Assembly (NCBI GenBank): GCA_023436115.1
Contig: JAEZKQ010000027.1
Coordinates: forward strand, 1 to 64,000
DNA from: Bacillota bacterium
GTDB taxonomy: Bacteria > Bacillota > Clostridia > Christensenellales > SZUA-584
Length of the DNA: 64,000 bases
Reading direction: 5' to 3'
This document shows, piece after piece, positions 39,748 through 48,143 of the stretch. The first letter of the stretch is position 1; every line of letters starts with the position of its first letter. Position numbers and translations under genes: made by a program. The notes beneath the pieces are model-generated. The model was not told the DNA's origin and did not search any database. It was given only the letters and a program-made list of their open reading frames with translations.

Positions 39748-40618
39748 TTTTTCCGCCCTCCCCTTTAAACAGTCCGACAATCCTTTTGCGCCAGTCTTCC
39801 TTTTGCACCAGCATCACAAGCACGAAGAAGACCGCTGTCATGATCTTCATATCTTGCGAGGGCAGCCCTGCCTTAAGCGCCGCACCGATAGCCAGCTTAT
39901 AGATGACAGAACCGATGATGACCGATGTGGAGCCTTGAATCCACCGTGCTTTACCGAAAACCGCGCGTCCGATAATCACCGAGGCCAAACCAATGACGAC
40001 TGTGCCCGTGCCCATGCCGGTGTCCGCGAAGCTCTGATACTGCGCCATCAGCGAACCGGAAAGCGCCGCGAGTCCGTTCGCGATCATGAGTCCGGTAATC
40101 TTAAGCCGTCCGGTGTTGATAGACAGCGTTTTCACGAGCTGTTCGTTCACACCCACTGCCAGCAGCGACTTGCCCGCAAATGTCTTCATATAAAGATCGA
40201 GCAGCACCTTAATGACAACAACGAAAAGCAGCGCTACCACGATCTTTGGTACGGGCGATGTGAACACGGTATCCACCGTCAGCATCGGGATATTCGATTT
40301 GCCCATGATGTGTAAATTGACGCTGTAAAGCGCCGTCATGGTGAGTATGCCGCAAAGCAGGTTGGTGATTTTCAGATGCACATGCAGTGCGCCCGTCACA
40401 TAGCCTGCCACTGCGCCTGCCGCTATCGACAGCAGCACCGCAAGCATCGGTGACATGCCTGATGTGATACACACAGCCGTTACAGCAGCGCCCAGCGGAA
40501 ACGTTCCGTCTACCGAAAGATCGGGGAAGTCCAAAATAGAATAAGTGATATACACCCCGAGAACAATCGGGGCGTATATCAAACCTTGTTCCAGTATACC
40601 GAGCAGAAATTCCAGCAC
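39740..40618 (-). CDS. ABC transporter permease (TrpY-type)
   Basis: A 292-residue BPD_transp_2-like permease with about nine membrane segments. GVYITYSILDFPDLSVDGTF is the typical start of this COG4120 group, and ALHVHLKITNLLCGILTMTA and GLASVIIGRAVFG are characteristic. It is the second gene of a binding protein-permease-ATPase set. Substrates proposed for such sets are tryptophan and other aromatic compounds; the leader here supports tryptophan. Confidence 0.87.
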   Translation of the reverse strand: MLEFLLGILEQGLIYAPIVLGVYITYSILDFPDLSVDGTFPLGAAVTAVCITSGMSPMLAVLLSIAAGAVAGYVTGALHVHLKITNLLCGILTMTALYSVNLHIMGKSNIPMLTVDTVFTSPVPKIVVALLFVVVIKVLLDLYMKTFAGKSLLAVGVNEQLVKTLSINTGRLKITGLMIANGLAALSGSLMAQYQSFADTGMGTGTVVIGLASVIIGRAVFGKARWIQGSTSVIIGSVIYKLAIGAALKAGLPSQDMKIMTAVFFVLVMLVQKEDWRKRIVGLFKGEGGKSA

Positions 40619-40647
40619 GAGAGTCGGTTCTCCTTATTTATGATTCT

Positions 40648-41733
40648 TCACTCTGTTTTTGTCGTTACATACTCCACTTTGTCAGCGATTTCATCGGGAA
40701 CCGTCACGCCAAGCAGTGTGGCCTGGTCTGAGTTCACGATGAGCACGGGATCTTTAAACGTCGTAATGGGAAGCGATTCGGGTGCAGCGCCTTCCAGCAC
40801 CTTAGCGACCATTTCGCCTGTCATCTGACCCAATACATAGTAATCGACGCCCGCGGATGCCAGCGCGCCGGCCTCAACCTGTGTGATTTCAGAGCCGTAA
40901 AGCGGAATCTTTGCTTCGTTGCACTTCTGCACGATCAACGGAAGTGCCGAAACAACCATATTATCCGTCAAATTCATCATCACGTCAACCTTCGGCAATA
41001 AAGAATCCAGCGCGGATGCGATCTCATTTGTGCTTGTAATACCCGCATCCACAATCTCCATACCATACTCAGCAGCCAGCTTTTGCGCCTCAGCAAGCTG
41101 AATATCGCTGTTCACCTCACCGGTGTTGTGCAGTATACCAACCTTAACCGCGTCGGGCGTTAAGGATTTGATAAGATCGAATGTCGCCGCTACGGGCAGC
41201 TTGTCGCTTGAGCCTGTGACGCCTGCAATGGTTGCGCCGTCCGCTGCAGCCAGCTCTGCAGCCGAGGGTTCGGATACCGCCGTAAAGACCACGGGAACTT
41301 TTCCCTTTGCCGCTGCAAAAGCCGCCTGCGCGCTGGGTGTCGCAATGGCGACGATCACATCAGCGCCGCCGGATACAAACTGCTGCGCAATGCTTGTCGC
41401 GGTCGGCATATCGCCCTGCGCGCTCTGGAAATCAACTTTAATGCTTTCGCCGTCTACATACCCAAGCTCCGCGAGCTTATCCACAACACCGTCCCGGCAC
41501 ATATCCAGTGACGGATGGTCGGCTATCTGCGTGATCGCAACGGTCAGGACATCGCCGGATGCAGTATCTGTTTCAGATGCATCGTCTGTTTCAATTGCCG
41601 ATTGTGTCTCCTCAACCGTAGGAGTTGCATCCGCGTCAGCTAACGATTCGTTTGTGGTCGGGGTGGCGCAGCCTGCAAATACCATCAGCAGAGCCATTAG
41701 TAAACCAGCCATTTTGAGTAATTTGTGTTTCAT
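40648..41733 (-). CDS. ABC transporter substrate-binding lipoprotein (TrpX-type)
   Basis: A 361-residue COG2984 binding protein. The signal peptide has a lipobox (LLMVFAGCATP; lipid-modified Cys22), then an acidic Thr/Ala-rich linker of about 35 residues, then the periplasmic-binding fold (TVAITQIADHPSLDMCRDGV, then VKVGILHNTGEVNSDIQLAE). Members of this family capture tryptophan or tyrosine. AAGGAGA precedes the ATG. The operon has a consensus promoter and an attenuator leader with NAG triplets. Confidence 0.87.
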   Translation of the reverse strand: MKHKLLKMAGLLMALLMVFAGCATPTTNESLADADATPTVEETQSAIETDDASETDTASGDVLTVAITQIADHPSLDMCRDGVVDKLAELGYVDGESIKVDFQSAQGDMPTATSIAQQFVSGGADVIVAIATPSAQAAFAAAKGKVPVVFTAVSEPSAAELAAADGATIAGVTGSSDKLPVAATFDLIKSLTPDAVKVGILHNTGEVNSDIQLAEAQKLAAEYGMEIVDAGITSTNEIASALDSLLPKVDVMMNLTDNMVVSALPLIVQKCNEAKIPLYGSEITQVEAGALASAGVDYYVLGQMTGEMVAKVLEGAAPESLPITTFKDPVLIVNSDQATLLGVTVPDEIADKVEYVTTKTE

Positions 41734-41797
41734 TTTTTCGTCTCCTTATAATCTTTAAAATTTCGCTTGTTTTAAGATTGAGGCCCGAATGGCAAAG

Positions 41798-41820
41798 AAA
41801 AAAACGCCCAAGAAGCGTTT
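41798..41820 (-). terminator. Attenuator terminator of the trpXYZ-type operon
   Basis: Minus-strand AAACGC (41820-41815) pairs with GCGTTT (41807-41802), extended by two T-G pairs, followed by seven Ts. It sits in the leader, 65 bp before the first gene. Confidence 0.75.
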
Positions 41821-41849
41821 CATAGCGTGTGTTATGAAAAACTCTTCTC
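41811..41849 (-). promoter_or_regulatory. Antiterminator alternative to the trpXYZ leader terminator
   Basis: TTTCATA (41839-41833) can pair with TATGAAA (41824-41818), and AGAAG (41848-41844) with CTTCT (41815-41811). This structure uses the 5' arm of the terminator and the last two GAG triplets of the NAG array, so it is mutually exclusive with both termination and occupancy of the array. Confidence 0.55.
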
Positions 41850-41900
41850 TTCTCATCTCTTCTAAAGCTTATTCTTTTCAGACCGTTCTCTTCTCATCTC
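41842..41900 (-). promoter_or_regulatory. Array of (G/U)AG triplets resembling a TRAP-binding site
   Basis: On the RNA strand three GAG triplets spaced by 2 nt (41900-41888) are followed by AAG, AAG, TAG and four GAG triplets (41876-41842), the last five spaced by exactly 2 nt. The 15-mer GAGATGAGAAGAGAA occurs twice, 41 nt apart. TRAP (MtrB), an 11-subunit ring, binds NAG repeats of this kind in Bacillus trp leaders. The array overlaps the antiterminator, as in the B. subtilis trp operon. Confidence 0.6.
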
Positions 41901-41925
41901 AAACAATGCGTTTGATATGTTATGC

Positions 41926-41954
41926 ATTATACCGAATGCCCGCAGACATGTCAA
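41926..41954 (-). promoter_or_regulatory. Promoter of the trpXYZ-type operon
   Basis: TTGACA, a 17-bp spacer and TATAAT match consensus exactly. The transcript start near 41919 gives a leader of about 185 nt. Confidence 0.8.
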
Positions 41955-42088
41955 GAGAAATAACATTTTTTTGAATATATGATGATGAAATTATCATCGG
42001 ACTGTATAGATAATGATATATTGGCGATAATCAAATCAAGCAACCGCTTTATGCTCCTTTATGTTTGACGCAGTGTGCGTCACAAAAC

Positions 42089-42129
42089 AAGCCGCAGAGA
42101 AAATTAAGCATTCGTCAACTCTGCGGCTT
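42089..42129 (-). terminator. Terminator after the LCP gene
   Basis: AAGCCGCAGAG and CTCTGCGGCTT form an 11-bp perfect stem. T-rich stretches on both sides make it usable in either direction. It lies 20 bp past the LCP stop codon. Confidence 0.75.
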
Positions 42130-42148
42130 ATTTTTGCTTCCGTATGGT

Positions 42149-43927
42149 TTAAGAATCAGGTGAACCCTCGGATGTGGGCGTCGCTTCTTCAGGGATGGGA
42201 CTCGCAGCAGGCGTGGGAGTCGCAGCAGCCTGAGCTTTGCGCTCTTCTATAATTGGGGTCAGCGAGGCAAACCAGGTATTAAACTCAGTGATTGCAGCGT
42301 TTAAGGGCTCTATGGTAAGACTGACATCCTCGGTGTTTTTAACATCGGCCAGAGTCAGCAGATTAGCGGTTCGATTGTTAAAATCGGCTATTTCCTCAGC
42401 TGTGAAAAATGCCTCGTTGGCTTTCACGTATTGTTTTGCGTCTTTTACCGCTATTTTGGCAGCAGATACCGCGTTGCGTTTTTCCTGTGCCAGCGCTTGC
42501 AGCGTGTCGAGATCGTCCGCTTTGTTTATTTTTATGCGTACACCAAATATATCTTCGACAAGATTGCGTGTTTTATATAGATCAACACCCCAAAAGCTCG
42601 TGCCGTCTATGTTGAGGAAACCGCCGGGCAACGTGTAGCGTTCAATACCGTTTAAGTCCACATTCATGGCAAATGCGGCCAGCGAGGCTATCTGCTTAAG
42701 CGTCAAGTCGGTATAGATATTGCCTGTAACGGCCGAATAAATGGCAGGCACGTCTCCAAGCTGCCCCGTGCTTTTCACAGCCTCAAATATGGCAAGTATC
42801 ATGCGCTGTTGCCTGTCTACACGCGCCACGTCGCTGTCGCCCTTGCGCTGACGGCAGTAATCGAGCACCTTCTGGCCGTCTAGGAACTGATAGCCTTTTT
42901 CGATCGTGCGGCCGCACATATTGACGTTCACATCCACGTCGTAATTAAGCCCGCCGATGGCATCCACCACCTCTTTGACCACGTTCATGTCGAAACAGAC
43001 ATAATGGTTCACAGGCACGCCTCCCAGTGCCATAGACACTGTTTTCATGGCGTATTCAAAACCGCTTTTTTTGTATCCTCCGCCCGCAGAAAAAGCTGAG
43101 TTTATTTTGTCACGGACATCTTTCTTATATATCCGGACATAGCTGTCCCGTGGCAGGGAAAGCATATACACATCGTTTGTGTCAAAGTCTACGGATAAAA
43201 GCAGCATCGTATCGGTACGAAAAGTACCCCAATTGGCACGCTCAAGGCTCTCGTCGATGCCAAGCACGAGAATATTGACGCGGTTTTTCATAAAGTCCAG
43301 ATCAGCCTGCTTTAAAAGCAGGTCATACGGATCGGGCGTGGGGGTGGCTTCCGGCTCTACAGCTGTGGCCTGTGGGGTGGGCGCGGCTGTCTCGGCCGGT
43401 TTCTCGACGGCCTCCTGCGTATCTTGAAAGGCCGCGGTGTTATCGATAAATGCGCCGTAAGCGACGTCACCAACATAGACAAGCCCCGCCAACAGTGCGA
43501 TCAGCAGCACATATTTCACGATCTGCAAAGGCACATAGCTTTTTTTGGCACGCCTTTGCAGGCGGCGCTCCTTTTTGCGCCGTGCGCGAAACGCTTTCTT
43601 TTCGGCAGGAGAGAGCGAGAGATATTCATTTTTCTCTTGCTGTGCAAGCAAGCGCGAATTCTCTTTTTCCTCTTGTCTTAATTCTTTTTCGGCTGTTAAA
43701 AATGCTTCTCTCTCCGACTTTGAGAGCGACATAAGCTCGGCTTTGCGAGCCTGTCGTTTGTTAAAGGCATCCCTTTTTTCCTGCTCGTTATGTGCGCGCA
43801 GCTTCTCGACCTTTTTTTTATCCAGCAGCCTTTTTTGTTTTCTTGATATGCCAACCACGGCGTCATCGTCGATTTCGATTTGCTTCTTGATTTGATCCTT
43901 TTCGGATTCGTTTACTTGTTCCCGCAT
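42149..43927 (-). CDS. LytR-CpsA-Psr (LCP) family cell-wall ligase
   Basis: A 592-residue protein. It opens with an unusually long, highly charged, coiled cytoplasmic region (residues 1-130; e.g. RARRKKERRLQRRAKKSYVP). A membrane helix follows at about 138-160, then an Ala/Thr/Pro linker. The LCP domain has ILVLGIDES, RTDTMLLLSVDFDTNDVYML, SLPRDSYVRI and the pyrophosphate-binding Arg of QRKGDSDVARVDRQQRMI. The extracellular C-terminal helical extension (about 480-570) ends in a Thr/Pro-rich tail. LCP enzymes attach teichoic acids or polysaccharides to peptidoglycan. It lies downstream of mreCD. The start at 43927 has GGAG 9 bases upstream. Confidence 0.9.
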   Translation of the reverse strand: MREQVNESEKDQIKKQIEIDDDAVVGISRKQKRLLDKKKVEKLRAHNEQEKRDAFNKRQARKAELMSLSKSEREAFLTAEKELRQEEKENSRLLAQQEKNEYLSLSPAEKKAFRARRKKERRLQRRAKKSYVPLQIVKYVLLIALLAGLVYVGDVAYGAFIDNTAAFQDTQEAVEKPAETAAPTPQATAVEPEATPTPDPYDLLLKQADLDFMKNRVNILVLGIDESLERANWGTFRTDTMLLLSVDFDTNDVYMLSLPRDSYVRIYKKDVRDKINSAFSAGGGYKKSGFEYAMKTVSMALGGVPVNHYVCFDMNVVKEVVDAIGGLNYDVDVNVNMCGRTIEKGYQFLDGQKVLDYCRQRKGDSDVARVDRQQRMILAIFEAVKSTGQLGDVPAIYSAVTGNIYTDLTLKQIASLAAFAMNVDLNGIERYTLPGGFLNIDGTSFWGVDLYKTRNLVEDIFGVRIKINKADDLDTLQALAQEKRNAVSAAKIAVKDAKQYVKANEAFFTAEEIADFNNRTANLLTLADVKNTEDVSLTIEPLNAAITEFNTWFASLTPIIEERKAQAAATPTPAASPIPEEATPTSEGSPDS

Positions 43928-43983
43928 TACCCTTAACTCCAAACAGCTTTAAGCCAGCCTTAAGAGCGTTAAAACCACTTCGT

Positions 43984-44508
43984 TTACAGCAGTCTTTTAA
44001 TATCGTCCGCATATCTGGGCTTTAGCGAGCTTGTTCGGTAAAGCCGCCTGAAAATGATATGCACGATCAGCATGAAAACACCCGTGATCAGCGCCTCAGG
44101 CAGAATATAGCGCACCAGCATATGCGAAAACGAATAGCTGATGCCTAACATATAGACGATCAGTGCACTTAAAAGTTCCTTAAAAATATAAGCGCCGACA
44201 GAAAAACATACCGGTACCAGATGGTTGTCGATATAGCGGACACGGGATACCGCAAAATAAAGCACCGCACCTGTTAAAAAAAGAGGTATCGTGTAAAAAC
44301 CGATCGTGCCTGAGAACAGTATGTCAAGCACGAGGCCGCACGACAGGCCTATGATCGCACCCGACATGCTCTTTTCCAATATGACGATAGACACCATGGT
44401 ACAAACGATCACATCCGGTGCAAGCTCTGCGATATTGAGATTGGGAAAGACGGCGCCTGTCAATATGAGGTCGACGACGGCCGCCGCAAACATTATCAGA
44501 TATCTCAT
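43984..44508 (-). CDS. mreD: Rod shape-determining protein MreD
   Basis: A 174-residue membrane protein with about five helices (MRYLIMFAAAVVDLILTGAV, then LSCGLVLDILFSGTIGFYTI). It is a component of the MreBCD elongasome. Its start overlaps the mreC stop by 4 bp (ATGA). MreD sequences diverge strongly, so the assignment rests on topology, size and position. Confidence 0.9.
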   Translation of the reverse strand: MRYLIMFAAAVVDLILTGAVFPNLNIAELAPDVIVCTMVSIVILEKSMSGAIIGLSCGLVLDILFSGTIGFYTIPLFLTGAVLYFAVSRVRYIDNHLVPVCFSVGAYIFKELLSALIVYMLGISYSFSHMLVRYILPEALITGVFMLIVHIIFRRLYRTSSLKPRYADDIKRLL

Positions 44509-45359
44509 TTAAGAGCCTCTTCAACATCAACGGGCTTTGATGTGATGATCATGACCTCTTCCAGCTGGCTGAAGTCTACCCAGGGAGATACGAGCGCCTG
44601 GTTTCTCATGCCGTCGTTGCTTTGGCTGACCTCCACCACCTCACCGATGGGAATGCCTTTGGGGAAAATACCCGCAAGGCCCGATGTGATGATCTTGTCG
44701 CCCGGCATCAGATCCGCGTCGAGCGGCAGATTGCTCATCGACAGCAGCACATCCTCATCCCCGGAAGTGTTGGCGCCGCTGAGAATCCCGATATCCCTCG
44801 TACGTTCCACGATGCCCGACACGCCGCTTGACGAATCGATAAGGGCCATTACGCGGCTGAAGTTTGCACCCACATGCACCACACGCCCCACAAGGCCGTC
44901 GCCATTCACCACAGGCATATCCACTTTGATGCCGCTGGAGAGTCCGGCATCAATGACAAACATATTGAACCAGTGTCCCGGCGCTTTGCCGATGACATGG
45001 CATGACACATATTCAAGATTGGTTGTTGTTGTATCGAAATTAAGAAGCTCTTTTAACCGCTCGTTTTCCAGCTTGACCTCGTTATAATCCTGCAGCTGGC
45101 CTTCCAGCTCGGCCACTCGCGCTTCCAGCTCCAGGACCTCTGATTCAAGATCCGTTCCGGAGAATATACGCGCAAAAAAGTCGCCGATAGCGTCTGTGGC
45201 GGAATAAAGCGCGCTTTGTATGGGCGAAAAAATGCTGCCGACCACGCTTTCTGTTCCCGACATATTATTGGTTCCCGCCGTGATCACAAGAACGACGAGC
45301 AATATAATCACAACAATAATGGTAACCATTAAAGGCCGGTTACGCCATAGATTCAGCAT
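44505..45359 (-). CDS. mreC: Rod shape-determining protein MreC
   Basis: A 284-residue bitopic protein: membrane helix (residues about 9-30), coiled coil (ESEVLELEARVAELEGQLQD-like stretch, residues 70-110) and beta-rich extracellular domain with VIGKAPGHWFNMFVIDAGLS, GDGLVGRVVHVG and GDKIITSGLAGIFPKGIPIG. It scaffolds the elongasome outside the membrane and interacts with PBP2. mreB is not upstream; an unrelated ABC exporter is. AGGAGGG precedes the ATG. Confidence 0.94.
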   Translation of the reverse strand: MLNLWRNRPLMVTIIVVIILLVVLVITAGTNNMSGTESVVGSIFSPIQSALYSATDAIGDFFARIFSGTDLESEVLELEARVAELEGQLQDYNEVKLENERLKELLNFDTTTTNLEYVSCHVIGKAPGHWFNMFVIDAGLSSGIKVDMPVVNGDGLVGRVVHVGANFSRVMALIDSSSGVSGIVERTRDIGILSGANTSGDEDVLLSMSNLPLDADLMPGDKIITSGLAGIFPKGIPIGEVVEVSQSNDGMRNQALVSPWVDFSQLEEVMIITSKPVDVEEALK

Positions 45360-45382
45360 AGTCCCTCCTATCTTTGCGTGGT

Positions 45383-45403
45383 ATTATATCATAAAACGAT
45401 AAA
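45383..45403 (-). promoter_or_regulatory. mreCD-LCP promoter, 21 bp identical to the mrdA promoter
   Basis: Minus-strand TTATCGTTTTATGATATAAT plus one 5' T, with extended -10 TGA-TATAAT and a weak TTTTAC -35 at 17 bp. It is identical over 21 bp to 19669-19689. Confidence 0.7.
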
Positions 45404-45459
45404 TTGTAAAACTCACTGATAATGTTATTTACAAATTATACATAGAACCTCCGGGAATA

Positions 45460-45502
45460 AAAAAACCCCTTCGCGCCGGATTTTTTTACCGGCAGCGAAG
45501 GG
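45460..45502 (-). terminator. Terminator of the ABC exporter operon
   Basis: CCCTTCGC-(T)-GCCGG pairs with CCGGCGCGAAGGG (one bulged base) and is followed on the minus strand by TTTTTTTATT. It is 14 bp after the permease stop codon. Confidence 0.85.
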
Positions 45503-45515
45503 AAAGTGGTGGTCA

Positions 45516-48143
45516 TTAGATGTTCTCGTCCTTTAGTGCGTCGATAATATTTTCCTTTTTGATCTTGCTTGTAGAATAGATCATTGTGGTAAAAACGATC
45601 ACGAGTATCATGAGCACGACAAAACCGTAGCTGCTCCAGGGGAGCGTGAAGCCTGTTTCAACCACGCCCGATTGTACGTTGTACAACAGGTAAGCCACAG
45701 CAACGCTGATCGGCAGCCCAAATAGCAGCCCCTTAAGGCCGTAGAATATACTCTCGAAACGTATCATACGGTTAAACCCTTTGGGCGTCATACCCACGCT
45801 GCGCAGCATCGCGAATTCGCGCCGCCGCAGCGCAATGTTGGTGGAAACGGTGTTGAATATGTTCGCAATACAGATCAGGCTGATGAGTATGATGAACCCG
45901 TATACGAACACCGCTAAAAAGGTCAGCATATTCTGTTCTGCCCGTGAAGCGCTTTTCACATTATACATGTAAACCTGGGAGGGCTGTAGTTTTTCAGTGA
46001 TTTGAGCAATTTGCTTCTCCAGCCGCTGGTCGTCGTCGGTTTTCAGATAGACATCGTGATTGATCAATGAGCTGACATCTCCCAAGCCTTGCGTGAAAGC
46101 ATCGAAGACCTCTGCTTTCATCACGACTGTGCAGTAGTTGAAGCTCTGGATCATATTCCCCATAGGCCGCTCCTTGGTTACAGCGCCGATTGTCAGTTTG
46201 CCCGTTTGTTCTTTGCTCTCTGCGTTTAAATAGAAGGTTAGAGTATCACCTGCAAGAACATTAAGTATATCTCCAGATATCTTGCTCAGTCCCTGTCCTT
46301 CATCCGGCGCATAATCCTGACCGTAGTTGATGAGTATGGCCCGGGGCGCTTGGGTATCAGAAAATTCATCTTCGGAAAGTCCCAGCGTTTTGGAATATGC
46401 CGCAAAACTTTCGTCATCGATCGCGATGATGCTGACACAGAACATGCCGCCGATATCATTCGCCGTTCCGATTAGTTTTTTGGTATAATCACTTAGCATA
46501 TCATCGGTGACGGCTAAGAAGCCGCTTAGCTCTGTCGTCTCGCTGTAGTCGGTCACAAGGTCAAGCGATTCCACAGCTTTATTGGTGCTCTCGCGCAGCT
46601 CCGGCGGCATTTGATAATAACCTAGCGATATATCAAAATTGACACCATCCTGTGTGATACCCGTAACCATCTGTGCCATGCTCGCGTACATGGACACCGT
46701 GAGAAACAACACGATGCTGATGACAAGCGATACAATGGTAGCGCGGTATTTTTTGCGGCTGCGCTTTAAGTTTTTGAGCGCAATCGTGGCTTCAAAGCCG
46801 AATATCGCTTTTGTGAGCCGTGAGGTTTTCACAGCCCGCCGCGTGAGCCTTACTTCGTTTGCGAGCCGGATGGCATCAATGGGCATAATCCGTGAGGCGC
46901 GCCTTGCAGGCACATACACAGAAATAAAAATCGTTAATGCCGAGAGCAGCACCGTTGCGCCCACGATCCAAAGCGGAACAACGATTTCGAGTGTCACGTC
47001 CGAGCTTGTATAGAAGAAGCTGTCCATAAGAGGCTGTATGGCTTTTAATGTCACGGCCATGCCGCCGATTCCGGCCAGCAGTCCTAAGGGGATACCGATG
47101 ACACCGATAATAAACCCCTCATAATAGACACTGGCACGCTTCTGGCTTTTGGTGGCACCCACACTGGCCAGCAGCCCCAGCTGACGCGAACGCTCCGATA
47201 CCGATATGGCAAACGAGTTGTAGATAAGCGATATCGACGCGAGCATAATAATCACGATGATAATGCCCGCAAAAACCTGCATAAATGTCAGCACATTGTC
47301 ATAAGCGACGACGCCGTAATACCGCAGCAGATCATTATGAAAATCGATATCATTCTCGGATTTGCCTGCCTGCTGCGCAATCGACGCGCCCCTCTCATAC
47401 AACCCCTTGTCGATAGACTTAAATGTGAACCGCACGTTGACGTTTTCGTCGGCAGACAGCGCACTTTCATCAAGAAACCCGACAACCCCGCAGCCGGCTG
47501 ACCAGCTTTGTTCAAAGCTGGGACGCGCCATAACACCTACGATGGTGAACTCTTCTTCCGCTCCGGTCACGAGCATATCATCCATTGTGCGCTCTGTGCC
47601 TTCCTCGTTATACAAGTAGTTGACGGGAGGGTTTCCGTTTATCTCTCCACCCGCAGCTGTATGGCGTGTGCCGAGGGAGAGGCTGATTGTATCGCCCGTT
47701 TTATATGCGACGCCCGCGCTATTTTCAACGGTTTCCGAAATGACCACTTCGCTGCTGTTTTCGGGAAGCCGTCCCGAAATGAGATTGACAGACATTTGGC
47801 TAAAACCGCTTTGAGAATATTGTTTCACGTAAAGGTAGGGCTTGGAATCATTGACGGAGCCGTCAAGCTCGGCATATCCCAGATTCCTCTCCAGAAAATA
47901 GCTGTCTACCGCATCGTTGCCGATGACGGCGGGCAGACTCTCAACCGATAAATCGGCTATCGAAGCATGCCAATTGCCTCTGCTCGCGATACAGTCGCGC
48001 TGTATCAGACTCACAAACGAGGAAAAGAAAACGGTAACAGCAGTCAACATGGCAGCTGAGATGACCACCCCGATGATGGTGACGGCCGTCCTTTTTTTGT
48101 TGCGCTTTAAGCTTTTGCGCGTAAAATCTCTGATGACGTTCAT
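45516..48143 (-). CDS. FtsX-type ABC exporter permease
   Basis: An 875-residue permease with two FtsX/MacB-type modules. The N-terminal helix (KRTAVTIIGVVISAAMLTAV), a large extracellular region, three helices around IVIIMLASISLIYNSFAIS, a second N-terminal-like helix (ATIVSLVISIVLFLTVSMYA), another large extracellular region and a final three-helix block are visible. SVSERSRQLGLLASVGATKS is the conserved cytoplasmic coupling motif, echoed by IALRRREFAMLRSVGMTPKG. It probably exports or removes a membrane-active peptide. It overlaps the ATPase gene by 4 bp. Confidence 0.88.
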   Translation of the reverse strand: MNVIRDFTRKSLKRNKKRTAVTIIGVVISAAMLTAVTVFFSSFVSLIQRDCIASRGNWHASIADLSVESLPAVIGNDAVDSYFLERNLGYAELDGSVNDSKPYLYVKQYSQSGFSQMSVNLISGRLPENSSEVVISETVENSAGVAYKTGDTISLSLGTRHTAAGGEINGNPPVNYLYNEEGTERTMDDMLVTGAEEEFTIVGVMARPSFEQSWSAGCGVVGFLDESALSADENVNVRFTFKSIDKGLYERGASIAQQAGKSENDIDFHNDLLRYYGVVAYDNVLTFMQVFAGIIIVIIMLASISLIYNSFAISVSERSRQLGLLASVGATKSQKRASVYYEGFIIGVIGIPLGLLAGIGGMAVTLKAIQPLMDSFFYTSSDVTLEIVVPLWIVGATVLLSALTIFISVYVPARRASRIMPIDAIRLANEVRLTRRAVKTSRLTKAIFGFEATIALKNLKRSRKKYRATIVSLVISIVLFLTVSMYASMAQMVTGITQDGVNFDISLGYYQMPPELRESTNKAVESLDLVTDYSETTELSGFLAVTDDMLSDYTKKLIGTANDIGGMFCVSIIAIDDESFAAYSKTLGLSEDEFSDTQAPRAILINYGQDYAPDEGQGLSKISGDILNVLAGDTLTFYLNAESKEQTGKLTIGAVTKERPMGNMIQSFNYCTVVMKAEVFDAFTQGLGDVSSLINHDVYLKTDDDQRLEKQIAQITEKLQPSQVYMYNVKSASRAEQNMLTFLAVFVYGFIILISLICIANIFNTVSTNIALRRREFAMLRSVGMTPKGFNRMIRFESIFYGLKGLLFGLPISVAVAYLLYNVQSGVVETGFTLPWSSYGFVVLMILVIVFTTMIYSTSKIKKENIIDALKDENI

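Noticed and set aside
41740..41930. T-box leader for the trpXYZ-type operon
   Set aside because: No conserved T-box sequence (the AGGGTGGNACCGCG-like bulge) or specifier-loop layout; the NAG array and two alternative hairpins fit a TRAP-type leader better.
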